In this document: one piece after another, positions 1-7,479 of the stretch
Layout of the letters: each line of letters opens with the position of its first letter
Position numbering within the stretch: position 1 is the stretch's first letter
NCBI GenBank assembly: GCA_902761755.1
Contig: CACWLP010000017.1
Location: 1-64,000, forward strand
Direction of reading: 5' to 3'
DNA from: an uncultured Eubacteriales bacterium
Lineage (GTDB): Bacteria > Bacillota > Clostridia > Christensenellales > Aristaeellaceae
Length of the DNA: 64,000 bases
Notes under the pieces: generated by a model
The model's database searches: none
Seen by the model: only the letters and a program-made list of their open reading frames with translations
What the model was told of the DNA's origin: nothing
Position numbers and translations under genes: made by a program

Positions 1-147
1 TGACCGCTCCTCGGACCGGCAAAGCCGGTCCTGCGGATTTAAAATCGAAGGACTGCGGCCCTTCGATGCATCCCAGGGGTATTTTGTCGACAGTCTGACG
101 GACGGAAGCGTATCTGCTTCCGCCCGTATGGATTCATTTAGCCGGCA
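1..147. other. Hairpin-rich intergenic edge
   Basis: No gene is visible. The stretch holds three short inverted repeats: GGACCGGC/GCCGGTCC near 13-31, ATCGAAGG/CCTTCGAT near 46-69, and GGAAGC/GCTTCC near 104-123. They lie just past the stop of the decayed minus-strand gene that follows and could include its terminator, but none has a convincing T-run on the minus strand. Confidence 0.4.
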
Positions 148-911
148 TTATCCGAAAACCGCCCGGAGGATATCCAGCTCCTCATCGGTGAACGGGATTT
201 CGAAGGTTTCGTTTCCTTCGGCCCCAAAGCGGTAAACCAGCTTCGCTTCTTCCTCGCCTTCCGCTTTCTCCACCGGCATTTCGTCCCCCGCGGCGCTGAC
301 CAGCACGATCTTGCCGTCCGCCAGCTTGTACGTGCCGCTTTCCTGGCCGCCGTCCGTTTCTTCGCCGTGAACGTGCGATCGTCGAAGAAGGTCAGCGTGA
401 TCCGCTCTTCTTCGTCTTTCACCTTCAGCACCACCTTGGGCGTCTGGACAGCCGGGTTGGGATCGGGATCGGGCTCCGGATCCGGTTCGGGGTCCGGTTC
501 AGGATCGGGCTCCGGATCGGGTTCGGGCTCCGGCTCGGGATCGGGGTCCGGTTCAGGATCCGAGTCGGGATCGGGGTCCGGTTCAGGATCCGGCTCGGGA
601 TCGGGGTCCGGTTCGGGATCCGGCTCGGGATCGGGGTCCGGTTCAGGATCCGGCTCGGGATCGGGGTCCGGTTCGGGCTCCTCTTCCTTTTCCAGCTCCA
701 CCGACAGGATCACCCCGCCGCCCTTGGGCACCACCAGGAAGAAATTGCCCGCCGCGTTCTTGAGCAGCTCCGTTTTTTCGTTCAGGCCGTTGAAGGCGGC
801 TTTCAGGCTGTATTTTGCATCCAGCGACGTTTTCAGCACCACCGTGTCGCCTTCCTTGGCGGTGTCGTAATCGTGGCTCTTGGTCAGCGCGCCGCCCGGA
901 GGACGGCCTGT
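148..911 (-). pseudogene. Frameshifted, 5'-truncated Asp/Glu/Pro-repeat protein
   Basis: The reading frame begins downstream of an in-frame stop (912-914) with no ATG; the first usable start is GTG at 842, preceded by an AAGGAAGG stretch. The readable part starts as a small beta-rich module ([18 protein letters not shown]), passes through about 75 residues of Glu-Pro-Asp-Pro repeats, then a second module ([23 protein letters not shown]). At about 370-374 the frame breaks: the original frame turns basic and runs to 138, while the neighbouring frame continues sensibly as [18 protein letters not shown] and ends with [10 protein letters not shown] and a TAA at 148. The second half therefore belongs to a lipocalin-like small domain in a shifted frame. 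Native function is unknown. A single-base error in the assembly is the alternative to true decay. Confidence 0.7.
463..690 (-). repeat. Degenerate 30-bp/6-bp tandem repeat coding (Glu/Asp-Pro)n
   Basis: A low-complexity array built from GGATCGGGGTCCGGTTC-like units on the plus strand, with an inner period of 6 bp (two codons, EP or DP) and a superimposed period near 30 bp. It encodes the acidic linker of the minus-strand gene. The apparent Gly-Ser repeat open frame on the plus strand is its shadow. Such arrays are prone to slippage. Confidence 0.85.
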
Positions 912-1088
912 TTATTGATCCTTCTTTTCGTTATCGTCCTTGGCGAAGATGGACAGGACGGCGATCAGGCAGCCGCCCGCGAATACCGCCAGCCAGCTGT
1001 GCCGGTAGGAGCCGGACAGCGTGCCCCACACGATCATGACCAGCACCGATACAATGGAGATGACGGGGATGAGTTTTTTCGTGTCCAT
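912..1088 (-). CDS. Small two-TM membrane protein (58 aa)
   Basis: A 58-residue ORF starting ATG-GAC-ACG with a strong AAAGGAGG ribosome site 5-6 bases upstream. The sequence MDTKKLIPVISIVSVLVMIV is followed by a short loop (SGSYRHSW) and a second hydrophobic segment (LAVFAGGCLIAVLSIFA), then a charged tail KDDNEKKDQ. Both segments look like membrane spans, so an integral membrane miniprotein with both ends in the cytoplasm is likely. It follows the DUF3021-like remnant in the same direction with a 42-base gap. No family is recognised. The good start signal and clean ORF argue that it is a real gene. Confidence 0.6.
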   Translation of the reverse strand: MDTKKLIPVISIVSVLVMIVWGTLSGSYRHSWLAVFAGGCLIAVLSIFAKDDNEKKDQ

Positions 1089-1130
1089 GGAAGCCTCCTT
1101 TCCCGCGCGCCATGGGCGCCGCGACCGTCC

Positions 1131-1337
1131 TTACGGTTCCTTCCGTTTCTGGTTCAGCCCGTTCAGTTCCCTGATTTCGGCTTTGTATCTCAGATAAATG
1201 ATCAGCCAGATGATCATGAATACCACCAGCTGGACGCCCGCGACGATCAGCACGTCCGTAAAAGTGCCGCACCAGTTCAAGAAGAGCAGATGGAAAGCCC
1301 GAAAGCAGACGCGGCCCGGATGCTTCTTCCCGCCGTT
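1131..1337 (-). pseudogene. DUF3021-like membrane protein, C-terminal remnant
   Basis: A 68-codon open stretch after an in-frame TAA (1338-1340), with no start codon in a credible position. It reads HLLFLNWCGTFTDVLIVAG, continues with one strong transmembrane segment (VVFMIIWLIIYLRY) and ends with a charged tail EIRELNGLNQKRKEP. This is the typical C-terminal end of DUF3021-type four-TM proteins of Firmicutes, which often sit beside LytTR regulators. The N-terminal three helices are missing and the upstream DNA is the hairpin-rich spacer, so the gene appears 5'-truncated. Family assignment is from memory of the C-terminal pattern. Confidence 0.5.
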
Positions 1338-1792
1338 TTAAGAAAAAGGGACAATGAATATCATGCTTGTTCGTTTACAGCATATCAGGAAGACCGCCGA
1401 TTTTCAAGCGGTTTGGCGCAAGCGGTAGCAAAAGCGGCGCGAGCGGTTGGAAAAAGCATCCAGTCCCCGATGATCCGGTTTCAGGATACTCCTTTTTTCG
1501 ATTTGCCCGCAAAAAACCGGCGGCAGGCATCGCGCTCGCCGCCGGGCAGATCCCGAAGAACCCCGGGGTGGTTTGGAGGGGCCGCAGCCCCTCCAAGCGG
1601 AATCCGCAGCAGCGAAGCGTGCGCTGCGAGGAGCATTTTTGCTAAAGCAGAGCATGCCCTGCGAGAGCAAAAATGCTTCCCTTGCGCCTTTTCCGCTCGG
1701 GAGTCCCGCAGGGACGAGAGGAAAAGGCGTTTTATGTCGATCAAATGGAGGATCCATTTGATCGAAGGGGCTGTGCAGCAGCCCCCTGGGTA
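1338..1792. repeat. Hairpin-rich spacer, no gene
   Basis: About 450 bases with no credible coding signal in any frame. It contains a run of inverted repeats: GGAGGGGC/GCCCCTCC near 1576-1594, GAGCATTTTTGCT paired with AGCAAAAATGCTTC near 1630-1680, CGCCTTTTCC/GGAAAAGGCG near 1688-1730, a perfect 12-bp stem TCGATCAAATGG with a 5-base loop at 1737-1765, and GGGGCTG/CAGCCCC near 1768-1786. The spacing suggests an array of structured elements or dead insertions at the 3' end of the CotH operon. Confidence 0.55.
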
Positions 1793-3973
1793 TCAGCCGT
1801 TGTGGCTGCGGACACGGCGGACGGCCAGAACGGCGGCCAGCAGGGCCGCGGCGCAGAGCGCCGTCTGGATCCACAGTCCGGTTTTATCTCCTTGCTGCGT
1901 GCCGGAAAAACCGCCGCCGGGGAACCCGCCGGAAAAGCCGGACGGCCCGCCGGGCGGCTGATCGGCAGCCGGTGCAGCCGCCTGCGCCGTGCTTTCCGGC
2001 CGGCCGGTGGGCTGGGCGGATTGGGGCGCGGGGGTGCCCGCCGTCCGGGCGCTTTCCCCGCTGCTGCCCGCGCTTCCGCCGAAGGAATCGTCACCTTCCT
2101 GCCCCGGCGCCTGCGGGAACCCCTCGGGCGGGGCAGCGCCGCCCTGCTGGCCGGAAAAATCCGGCATTCCGGAGGGCATACCGCCGCCAGGCATGCCGCC
2201 GGGGCCGCCGTTGCCGGGGCCGCCGTTGTTCATGCTGCCCATATCGGCGGTGGAAATATCGCTGGCGTCGATGAGGGCGGTGCTGCTGCGCTGGCCCTCG
2301 CTGGTGGAAGGAATGCTTCCCTCCAGCTGGCCGCGCACGCTTTCCCCGCGCTTTGCGCAGAAGGTCTGCAGGGTGGAAACGCCCTTTTCAAAGGCTTCCA
2401 TATCATAGAAGGCGGAGGCGTCCTTTTCCAGATAAGGCGTGATCATTTCCTTCACCCGGGCGATCTCCTCCGCCAGCCAGCCGCTTTCAATGTTTTCGGA
2501 AATGAATCGGTCATACGCTTCGTGATAAGCGGCCAGGGCCTCTTCATCGCTGAAGATCCAAGCGACCAGCGGCCTTGAATCCACCGTGCCCCCGCTGACG
2601 GGGGAATCGATGGGGCTGTTCACGGTGGAGGTAGCGTTCTGAGACGCGGAGAAGCCGCCGAAGCCCAGATTGTAATCCCAGGGGATGATGATCAGCTTGC
2701 CTTTTTCTTCATACAGATAGTAATTGTGCACCATCATGCCGGTATAGCTGTCGCCGTTGCAGAGGAAATCGTGCACCGCCAGATAGCGGATCACTTCGTC
2801 CTTGTTCACCACGCTGTCCAGGTCTTCCTTGGCGTTCAGCTTTTTCAGGGATTCGATCAGGCGGGTTTTGTCCTTGGTTTTGATTTTCGTTTTGGCGTTG
2901 TTGAAAATATTGCTGTAGCTGTTCGGATCGTCGTTGGAGTAGATCAGCTTCACGTCGTCGTTGCCCATGCCGAAATTGAAGCCGCCTAACATGGCGCTCT
3001 TGGGCCAGCCGTTGCCGGAATCGGTCCGGTCCGGGCTTTTGCCGTCCGTCGGCTGCGCCGGAGTCTCCGGCGCGGCGGGCGCCGGCTGAGCGCCGTTTTC
3101 ATCCGACGCGCCGGAATCGCCGGAGGACGTCTGATCCGGCCGGGCGCGGCCGCCGTCGGAAGGCGCAAAATCTCCCTGGGGCAGCTGCGGCGCGCCGCCG
3201 TCTGCCGGCCCGCCGGAGGAGCCGCCGAAGGACGCGCCGTTCTCATCGGAAGCCGGGGCGGCGCCGGCTGCGGGCGCTTCCGTGGCCTGGGCCGCGTCGT
3301 CCTTCTCCCGGAATTTCTCTATATCGAAATCCCGGCCGTTGCCCCGGCCGCCGCCGAAGCCCAGGCTGTCCGGCTTGTACAGTTCGCCCTGGGTCATGCC
3401 GTTGCGGTCCATAAAGGCGTCCTCCACGCCCTCCACCGCCAGGTACAGCCCCCAGGGCTCGCCGTTGACGTTGATCTGCACATAGCTGCACAGCGGGGCG
3501 GGCACGTCCATGCGCCCCATCAGGGTGTAGGCCAGGTAATCCTTCATCATGGTGGCGTCCTGGATCATGTTGTTCAGGCTCAGCTTATCCAGGCCGTGGT
3601 AGGTCATGCCCTTTACGTAATGATCGAATTCCACCTTGAAGGAATACCGGGTGGAGCCCATGGTGGCCACGGAGGACAGGGAGGTGTTGCCCTTGCCGCG
3701 GATGGCGACGTGGCTGAATTTTTCGCCGTCCACGGCGATATTGCAGTCCGCGTATTCCTCCGCCGTGGCGTTTTTGATGAAGTCCTCCCAGTTTTCCATG
3801 GTGATGTCGATGGTGTGCACCCGGCTCTGATCGAACAGAAGCCCTTCATACCCCACGGTATGGCTGCCGTCGCCGCGCACGGGCTCCACCACGCCCCACA
3901 GACACACCGCCGCCAGCAGCATCACCACTGTGGCGATGCCCACGATACGGTCCGCTTTCTTTGTTCTCAGCAT
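1793..3973 (-). CDS. CotH kinase family protein, membrane-anchored
   Basis: A 726-residue CotH-type atypical protein kinase, probably exported and phosphorylating surface or secreted proteins. It has an N-terminal signal-anchor (residues about 10-29), CotH motifs RGKGNTS (92-98), YSFKVEFD (110-117), LNNMIQDATMMKDYLAY (about 133-149) and GLYLAVEGVEDAFMDR (175-190), and the metal-site-like WDYNLGFGG further on. A Gly/Pro/Ser/Asp-rich insertion (about 206-335) splits the kinase core, and a similar low-complexity segment precedes a C-terminal hydrophobic anchor (about 700-720) and a basic tail. ATG at 3973 lies 4 bases after the DUF4956 gene's stop, so translation is probably coupled. CotH-DUF4956-VTC neighbourhoods are common in Clostridia. 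The substrate is unknown. Confidence 0.92.
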   Translation of the reverse strand: MLRTKKADRIVGIATVVMLLAAVCLWGVVEPVRGDGSHTVGYEGLLFDQSRVHTIDITMENWEDFIKNATAEEYADCNIAVDGEKFSHVAIRGKGNTSLSSVATMGSTRYSFKVEFDHYVKGMTYHGLDKLSLNNMIQDATMMKDYLAYTLMGRMDVPAPLCSYVQINVNGEPWGLYLAVEGVEDAFMDRNGMTQGELYKPDSLGFGGGRGNGRDFDIEKFREKDDAAQATEAPAAGAAPASDENGASFGGSSGGPADGGAPQLPQGDFAPSDGGRARPDQTSSGDSGASDENGAQPAPAAPETPAQPTDGKSPDRTDSGNGWPKSAMLGGFNFGMGNDDVKLIYSNDDPNSYSNIFNNAKTKIKTKDKTRLIESLKKLNAKEDLDSVVNKDEVIRYLAVHDFLCNGDSYTGMMVHNYYLYEEKGKLIIIPWDYNLGFGGFSASQNATSTVNSPIDSPVSGGTVDSRPLVAWIFSDEEALAAYHEAYDRFISENIESGWLAEEIARVKEMITPYLEKDASAFYDMEAFEKGVSTLQTFCAKRGESVRGQLEGSIPSTSEGQRSSTALIDASDISTADMGSMNNGGPGNGGPGGMPGGGMPSGMPDFSGQQGGAAPPEGFPQAPGQEGDDSFGGSAGSSGESARTAGTPAPQSAQPTGRPESTAQAAAPAADQPPGGPSGFSGGFPGGGFSGTQQGDKTGLWIQTALCAAALLAAVLAVRRVRSHNG

Positions 3974-3977
3974 GGGA

Positions 3978-4649
3978 TCACCCCATATAATCGCCGTTGT
4001 AGCTCACCAGCACCGCGCTGCTGACGCCATTCATCTCGGACAGGCGGGTGATGAAATCGGTATCGCCGTTTTTCAGCATCACTTCGTAGGTCAGTTCGAT
4101 GCTGCCCTTCTGGGCGCTCTTGCTCTTGACCGAGGCCTTTTCGGTGTTTTCCTTCAGGTACTTTGCCACGCTCTCCTCCGCTTCGCCGCCGTCGCAGGCG
4201 ATCACGGCGATGAAGGGCTTCTGGGCGGATTTGCGGTTGCAGAACACGATCAGGATCAGGCCGATGATCACGCTGCCCACGATGGCCAGGGGGATCATCC
4301 CCGCCGCCAGCACGATGCCCCCCGCGATGGCCCAGAAGAGGAAGGCGATATCCATGGGCTCCTTGATGGCGGTGCGGAAGCGCACGATGCTGAGCGCGCC
4401 CACCATGCCCAGGGACAAAACCACGTTGGACGTGACGGCCAGGATCACCATGGTGGTGATCATGGTCATGGCGATCAGCGATCCGCCGAAGGCCTGGGAA
4501 AACATCACCCCGGCATAGGTCTTTTTGTACACGAAGAAGATGAACAGCCCCAGGCAGAAGCTGAGGGCCAGGGAGATGGCCATATCGGTCAGGGATACGG
4601 CGGTGACGTTTTCCAGGAAAGAGGATTTGAAGATGTCGTTGAAGGTCAT
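3978..4649 (-). CDS. DUF4956 family membrane protein
   Basis: A 223-residue integral membrane protein with hydrophobic segments near residues 20-42, 46-80 and 100-135 followed by a soluble C-terminal domain of about 80 residues. The motif GALSIVRFRTAIKEP after the third span is the hallmark of the DUF4956 family. ATG at 4649 has an AAGGAGT site. It sits between the VTC-type and CotH genes in one operon. The family is nearly always linked to VTC-domain proteins, so it probably forms a membrane partner of the polymerase, perhaps acting in polyphosphate export or in sensing; this role is inference. Confidence 0.9.
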   Translation of the reverse strand: MTFNDIFKSSFLENVTAVSLTDMAISLALSFCLGLFIFFVYKKTYAGVMFSQAFGGSLIAMTMITTMVILAVTSNVVLSLGMVGALSIVRFRTAIKEPMDIAFLFWAIAGGIVLAAGMIPLAIVGSVIIGLILIVFCNRKSAQKPFIAVIACDGGEAEESVAKYLKENTEKASVKSKSAQKGSIELTYEVMLKNGDTDFITRLSEMNGVSSAVLVSYNGDYMG

Positions 4650-4685
4650 GGCTTTTTACACTCCTTATTGCTCGTATGGCTTGTT

Positions 4686-5357
4686 TCAGCAGTAAATGCG
4701 GCAGGCCGCGTATTTGGAAAAGGCCGTGGGCGTACGGCTTTTGAGGGCCGCGGCTTTGCGGATGATGCCGGGCAGGTACTCGTCCCACTTGACCTCCAGC
4801 AGCGTCACGTCGTCCTCGATGGGCAGCGTCAGGCCGTCGGGGTTCAGGAAATCCCGGGGCGATCCGGTGCGGATGTTCCAATCGATGGTGACGCGCACGT
4901 TGCCGGGGCCGTAGACGAAGGGCACCCGTTTGTATTCCACCACGGTTTTGGGGGCCAGGCGACGGGTTTTCATGTCCACGTACAGGGCGGCCAGCAGGGG
5001 GCGTTTGCCGGTGATCATCCAGGAAATATCCCCCCGGAGGATCTTTTCCGTTTCCTCCAGGGTCAGCCGTTCCTGGGGCTTGCAGCCCACGCCGTCCCGC
5101 TTGATCTTGCATTCCAGCATGATGTAGGACAGATCGTCGTTGTAATAGCGGATACGGAATTTCCGCCGCTCGTTGACGCCGTCCAGCTTTTCGTGCAGCG
5201 CGGTATCGGCAAGATCATCGAAGTACAGGCTGCGGATGCGGTAATAGCCCTTCTCCGCCGCATGGGGGTCGATCTGCGCCACGGCGCCCAGATTCGCCCG
5301 GATCGCCGCCGCGTCCCCGGGCGATATGATATGCTTTACCTCGTGCCGGTAATCCAA
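4686..5357 (-). CDS. VTC-domain polyphosphate polymerase-like protein
   Basis: A 223-residue protein matching the VTC/triphosphate-tunnel fold: RHEVKHIIS at the start, YRIRSLYFDD (about 40-49), KFRIRYYN (about 65-72), ECKIKRDGV, and YKRVPFV. The alternating Lys/Arg/Glu on beta strands are the tunnel residues that bind ATP and polyphosphate in the yeast Vtc4 family. The start used is TTG at 5357, since GGGAGG lies about 10 bases upstream and no ATG fits the N-terminal motif. It is the first gene of the VTC-DUF4956-CotH operon. Bacterial members lie in the cytoplasm; whether this one makes polyphosphate is inferred from family. Confidence 0.88.
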   Translation of the reverse strand: MDYRHEVKHIISPGDAAAIRANLGAVAQIDPHAAEKGYYRIRSLYFDDLADTALHEKLDGVNERRKFRIRYYNDDLSYIMLECKIKRDGVGCKPQERLTLEETEKILRGDISWMITGKRPLLAALYVDMKTRRLAPKTVVEYKRVPFVYGPGNVRVTIDWNIRTGSPRDFLNPDGLTLPIEDDVTLLEVKWDEYLPGIIRKAAALKSRTPTAFSKYAACRIYC

Positions 5358-5713
5358 TCCTCCGTTCCTCCCTCTCGCTGTAAAATCAAGCAGATTGCTT
5401 TCAGCGGTTTCATTCTATCAAAAGAAATCGGAAATATTATTGTAAAATTGTAAACAAACCGCGGGAAAATCGGCCCAAACGATAAACAGGATATGAACAA
5501 ATTGAAAAGAGCCTGCTTCAGCGCGTCCGGAAAAACCGCCGGGGCCGGGTCGGCCGGCCTATTCCTTCCGGCTGTTCTCTCGCTCGTGCTTTTTATTGTA
5601 TGCAATGCCCGGCCCGCTGTCAGCATTTCGCCCCGGCCATGCAAGGAAAAGCGCGCGCACTTCGGCCCCTCCGGCAACGAACCGCATCTCTGGCCGGACG
5701 CAAGCGGAAGCCT
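5358..5713. other. Intergenic region, no gene seen
   Basis: Between the start of the VTC operon (minus strand) and the promoter of the plus-strand TrkA-C gene. An AT-rich block near 5420-5465 probably holds the minus-strand operon promoter (TACAAT- and TAGAAT-like hexamers on the minus strand), but I cannot fix a well-spaced -35/-10 pair. Overlapping open frames here have no family resemblance and are treated as chance. Confidence 0.4.
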
Positions 5714-5741
5714 TTGACAAGCATGCGATCTATGCTATAAT
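5714..5741 (+). promoter_or_regulatory. Sigma-A promoter for TrkA-C gene
   Basis: Perfect TTGACA (5714-5719), 16-base spacer, perfect TATAAT (5736-5741). The predicted start near 5748 leaves a leader of about 210 bases before the gene at 5960. Confidence 0.75.
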
Positions 5742-5959
5742 AAACCCGAGTGAAAGAAGCCTGCGTCCGCCCGGAAAGAAACGGCATACTTCCTTGGCTC
5801 GCCGCGGCGTGCGGCAGGGCGCGGGAAGGAATCTTGCTTGATTGCCCGGATCGCCGCCGTCCGTGCGCCCCCGCGGGTGCATCCCGCTTCCCTGTCTGTT
5901 CGTCCAAACACACAGCCTTCCCGTCCGCTTCGATCACAGGAAGAAGGAGTACAATCGAT
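5742..5959 (+). promoter_or_regulatory. Long 5' leader of TrkA-C gene, unidentified
   Basis: About 210 transcribed bases before the start codon, G+C-rich with several possible stems (GGAAGTATG-type and CGCCGCGGCG near 5795-5815). It does not match the c-di-AMP (ydaO) riboswitch consensus that often precedes potassium transport genes. No T-run terminator is seen before the ribosome site AAGAAGGAG at 5941. A cis-regulatory role is possible but unproven. Confidence 0.35.
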
Positions 5960-6676
5960 ATGGACATGTACCTGGCTCTGCTGCTCTTTTCCTTTATCAT
6001 CCTTTTGTACTGGGTCATTACGGAATTATTCACCTTTTTCTTCCGCCTGACCGGGCTGCCGGCGGAGAAGGCGCGTTTTCAGGTGATTTCGCTGCTCACC
6101 GGCACCGGCTTCACCACGCGGGAGAGCGAGATCATCCTGTCCTCCCGGCAGCGGCGCCGGCTCGCGCGGATCACCATGCTTTTCGGCTATGTGTTCAACG
6201 TCACCATCGTTTCGGTGTTCATCAACGTGATCATCTCCATGAAGGCCGTTCAGGCCGGGCATCAGCTGCTGGGCTTCCTGATCCCGCTGGGAACGGCCGC
6301 CCTGATCTTCATTTTCATGCGCGTGCCGAAAATCCACGCCTGGGGCGCCAATCTCCTCCGCCGTCTGGCGGACCGCTTCTTTGACCGGCAGGAAACCTTC
6401 AACGCCGTCATGCTCATCGACAACATCGGCTCCGAATCCATCGCCCAGCTCACCCTCCGGCACATTCCGGACGAATACCGGGGCCGCAGCCTTGCCGAAA
6501 CCCGGCTGCGGGCGGAAACCGGCATCCTGGTGATGCTGGTGGAGCGTCCGGGCGAAAAGCCGCTGCCGGCCCGGGCGGAAACCGTTTTTGAACCCGGCGA
6601 TAAGCTGACCGTTTTCGGGGATTACGGCACGATCTGCAGGGCCTTCCATGCCCGGGAGCATTTCGCGGACGACTGA
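5960..6676 (+). CDS. Membrane protein with C-terminal TrkA-C (RCK_C) domain
   Basis: A 238-residue protein with transmembrane helices at about residues 4-26, 70-95 and 103-122, followed by a TrkA-C-like domain (about 150-235) with the typical ending of strands (SLAETRLRAETGILVMLVER, PGDKLTVFGDY). TrkA-C domains bind small ligands such as c-di-AMP and gate ion transporters. The segment LTGTGFTTRESE between the first two helices recalls a Trk/Ktr pore-loop motif, so this may be a reduced ion channel or a sensor subunit. ATG at 5960 is preceded by AAGAAGGAG at 9 bases; the longer upstream frame lies inside the leader and lacks family similarity. Confidence 0.75.
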   Translation: MDMYLALLLFSFIILLYWVITELFTFFFRLTGLPAEKARFQVISLLTGTGFTTRESEIILSSRQRRRLARITMLFGYVFNVTIVSVFINVIISMKAVQAGHQLLGFLIPLGTAALIFIFMRVPKIHAWGANLLRRLADRFFDRQETFNAVMLIDNIGSESIAQLTLRHIPDEYRGRSLAETRLRAETGILVMLVERPGEKPLPARAETVFEPGDKLTVFGDYGTICRAFHAREHFADD

Positions 6677-6734
6677 CCGCCGCCCTTCTCGCGGCAATTA
6701 ACAAAAAACCGTTTTCAGCCATTAAAATAAAAAA

Positions 6735-6805
6735 TCGACTTTCAGTCGAAAAACGCTTGACAAGCCGGCAGGCGGGCGATAGAATGATAATCGACCGCCA
6801 GTCGG
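6735..6805 (+). promoter_or_regulatory. Promoter flanked by two TetR operator-like dyads
   Basis: A sigma-A promoter (TTGACA 6757-6762, 17-base spacer, TAGAAT 6780-6785) lies between two related palindromes: TCGACTTTCAGTCGA (6735-6749, perfect dyad around TTC) and TCGACCGCCAGTCGG (6791-6805, imperfect). On the bottom strand both share the pattern CGACTG..-.GTCGA. The arrangement fits autorepression by the TetR-family protein encoded next. Confidence 0.7.
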
Positions 6806-6855
6806 TTTTTCGTATAAACGGAAAAACGCCGAACGGCGGCAAAAGGAGATGCGCC

Positions 6856-7467
6856 ATGAAAAAGGGGGAAAAACGGCGGCAGGAGCTGATCCGGATCGCG
6901 TACCGGATGTTCATATCCAAGGGATACGAGCAGACCAGCGTGGACGAGATCATCGACGCGGCGGGGATCGCCAAGGGCACCTGTTACTATTACTTCAAAA
7001 GCAAGGAGCAGATGCTGGAGGAAGTGATCGGCATGATGCTGCAAGCCGAAGCGGAGAAAGCGGAGGCGGTGCTGCGGGCCGATCTGTCCGTGCCGGAAAA
7101 GATCGCGGGGATCATCGCCTCCATCCAGATCCGGCAGGAGGAGCAGCCCATCGGCGAGGCGCTGCACCAGCCGGAAAACATCCTGATGCACAACAAGATC
7201 CGCCGGCGCCTGTTCGATCTGATCGTGCCGCTCCTTTCCCGGGCGGCGGAGGAAGGGGTAAGGGAGGGCCTGTTCGCCTGCGATCACATCCCGGAGCGCG
7301 TGGGCATGATCATGATCCTCAGCAGCGAGCTGTTCGACGATCAGCGCCCCTTCTCCCCCGCGGCGGCGGACGTGTTCATCGACGCGGTGGAAAAAATCCT
7401 GGGCGCAAAGCCCGGCGCCATGGGCTTCATCCGGGCGCTGATCCGCGGGCCCGAAAACGGGCAGTAA
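6856..7467 (+). CDS. TetR/AcrR family transcriptional repressor
   Basis: A 203-residue one-component regulator. The N-terminal helix-turn-helix spans about residues 10-53 (TSVDEIIDAAGIAKGTCYYYFKSK, the canonical TetR recognition block written here in two parts: TSVDEIIDAAG, IAKGTCYYYF). The C-terminal half is an all-helical ligand domain with no recognised effector. ATG at 6856 follows AAAAGGAGA by 6 bases. It lies 12 bases upstream of an MFS transporter gene in the same direction and downstream of a promoter flanked by two dyads. It most likely represses its own operon and is relieved by a compound exported by the transporter. Confidence 0.9.
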   Translation: MKKGEKRRQELIRIAYRMFISKGYEQTSVDEIIDAAGIAKGTCYYYFKSKEQMLEEVIGMMLQAEAEKAEAVLRADLSVPEKIAGIIASIQIRQEEQPIGEALHQPENILMHNKIRRRLFDLIVPLLSRAAEEGVREGLFACDHIPERVGMIMILSSELFDDQRPFSPAAADVFIDAVEKILGAKPGAMGFIRALIRGPENGQ

Positions 7468-7479
7468 GGCAGGATCGCC

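Noticed and set aside
460..690. CRISPR-like periodic array
   Set aside because: Units have no unique spacers; the period is a coding low-complexity repeat.
367..870. Plus-strand ORF with long Gly-Ser repeats
   Set aside because: It is the antisense shadow of the Glu/Asp-Pro repeat on the minus strand; no start signal or conserved flanking domain.
5742..5959. c-di-AMP (ydaO) riboswitch before the TrkA-C gene
   Set aside because: The conserved GGGGTGAATC-type and other ydaO strings are not present.
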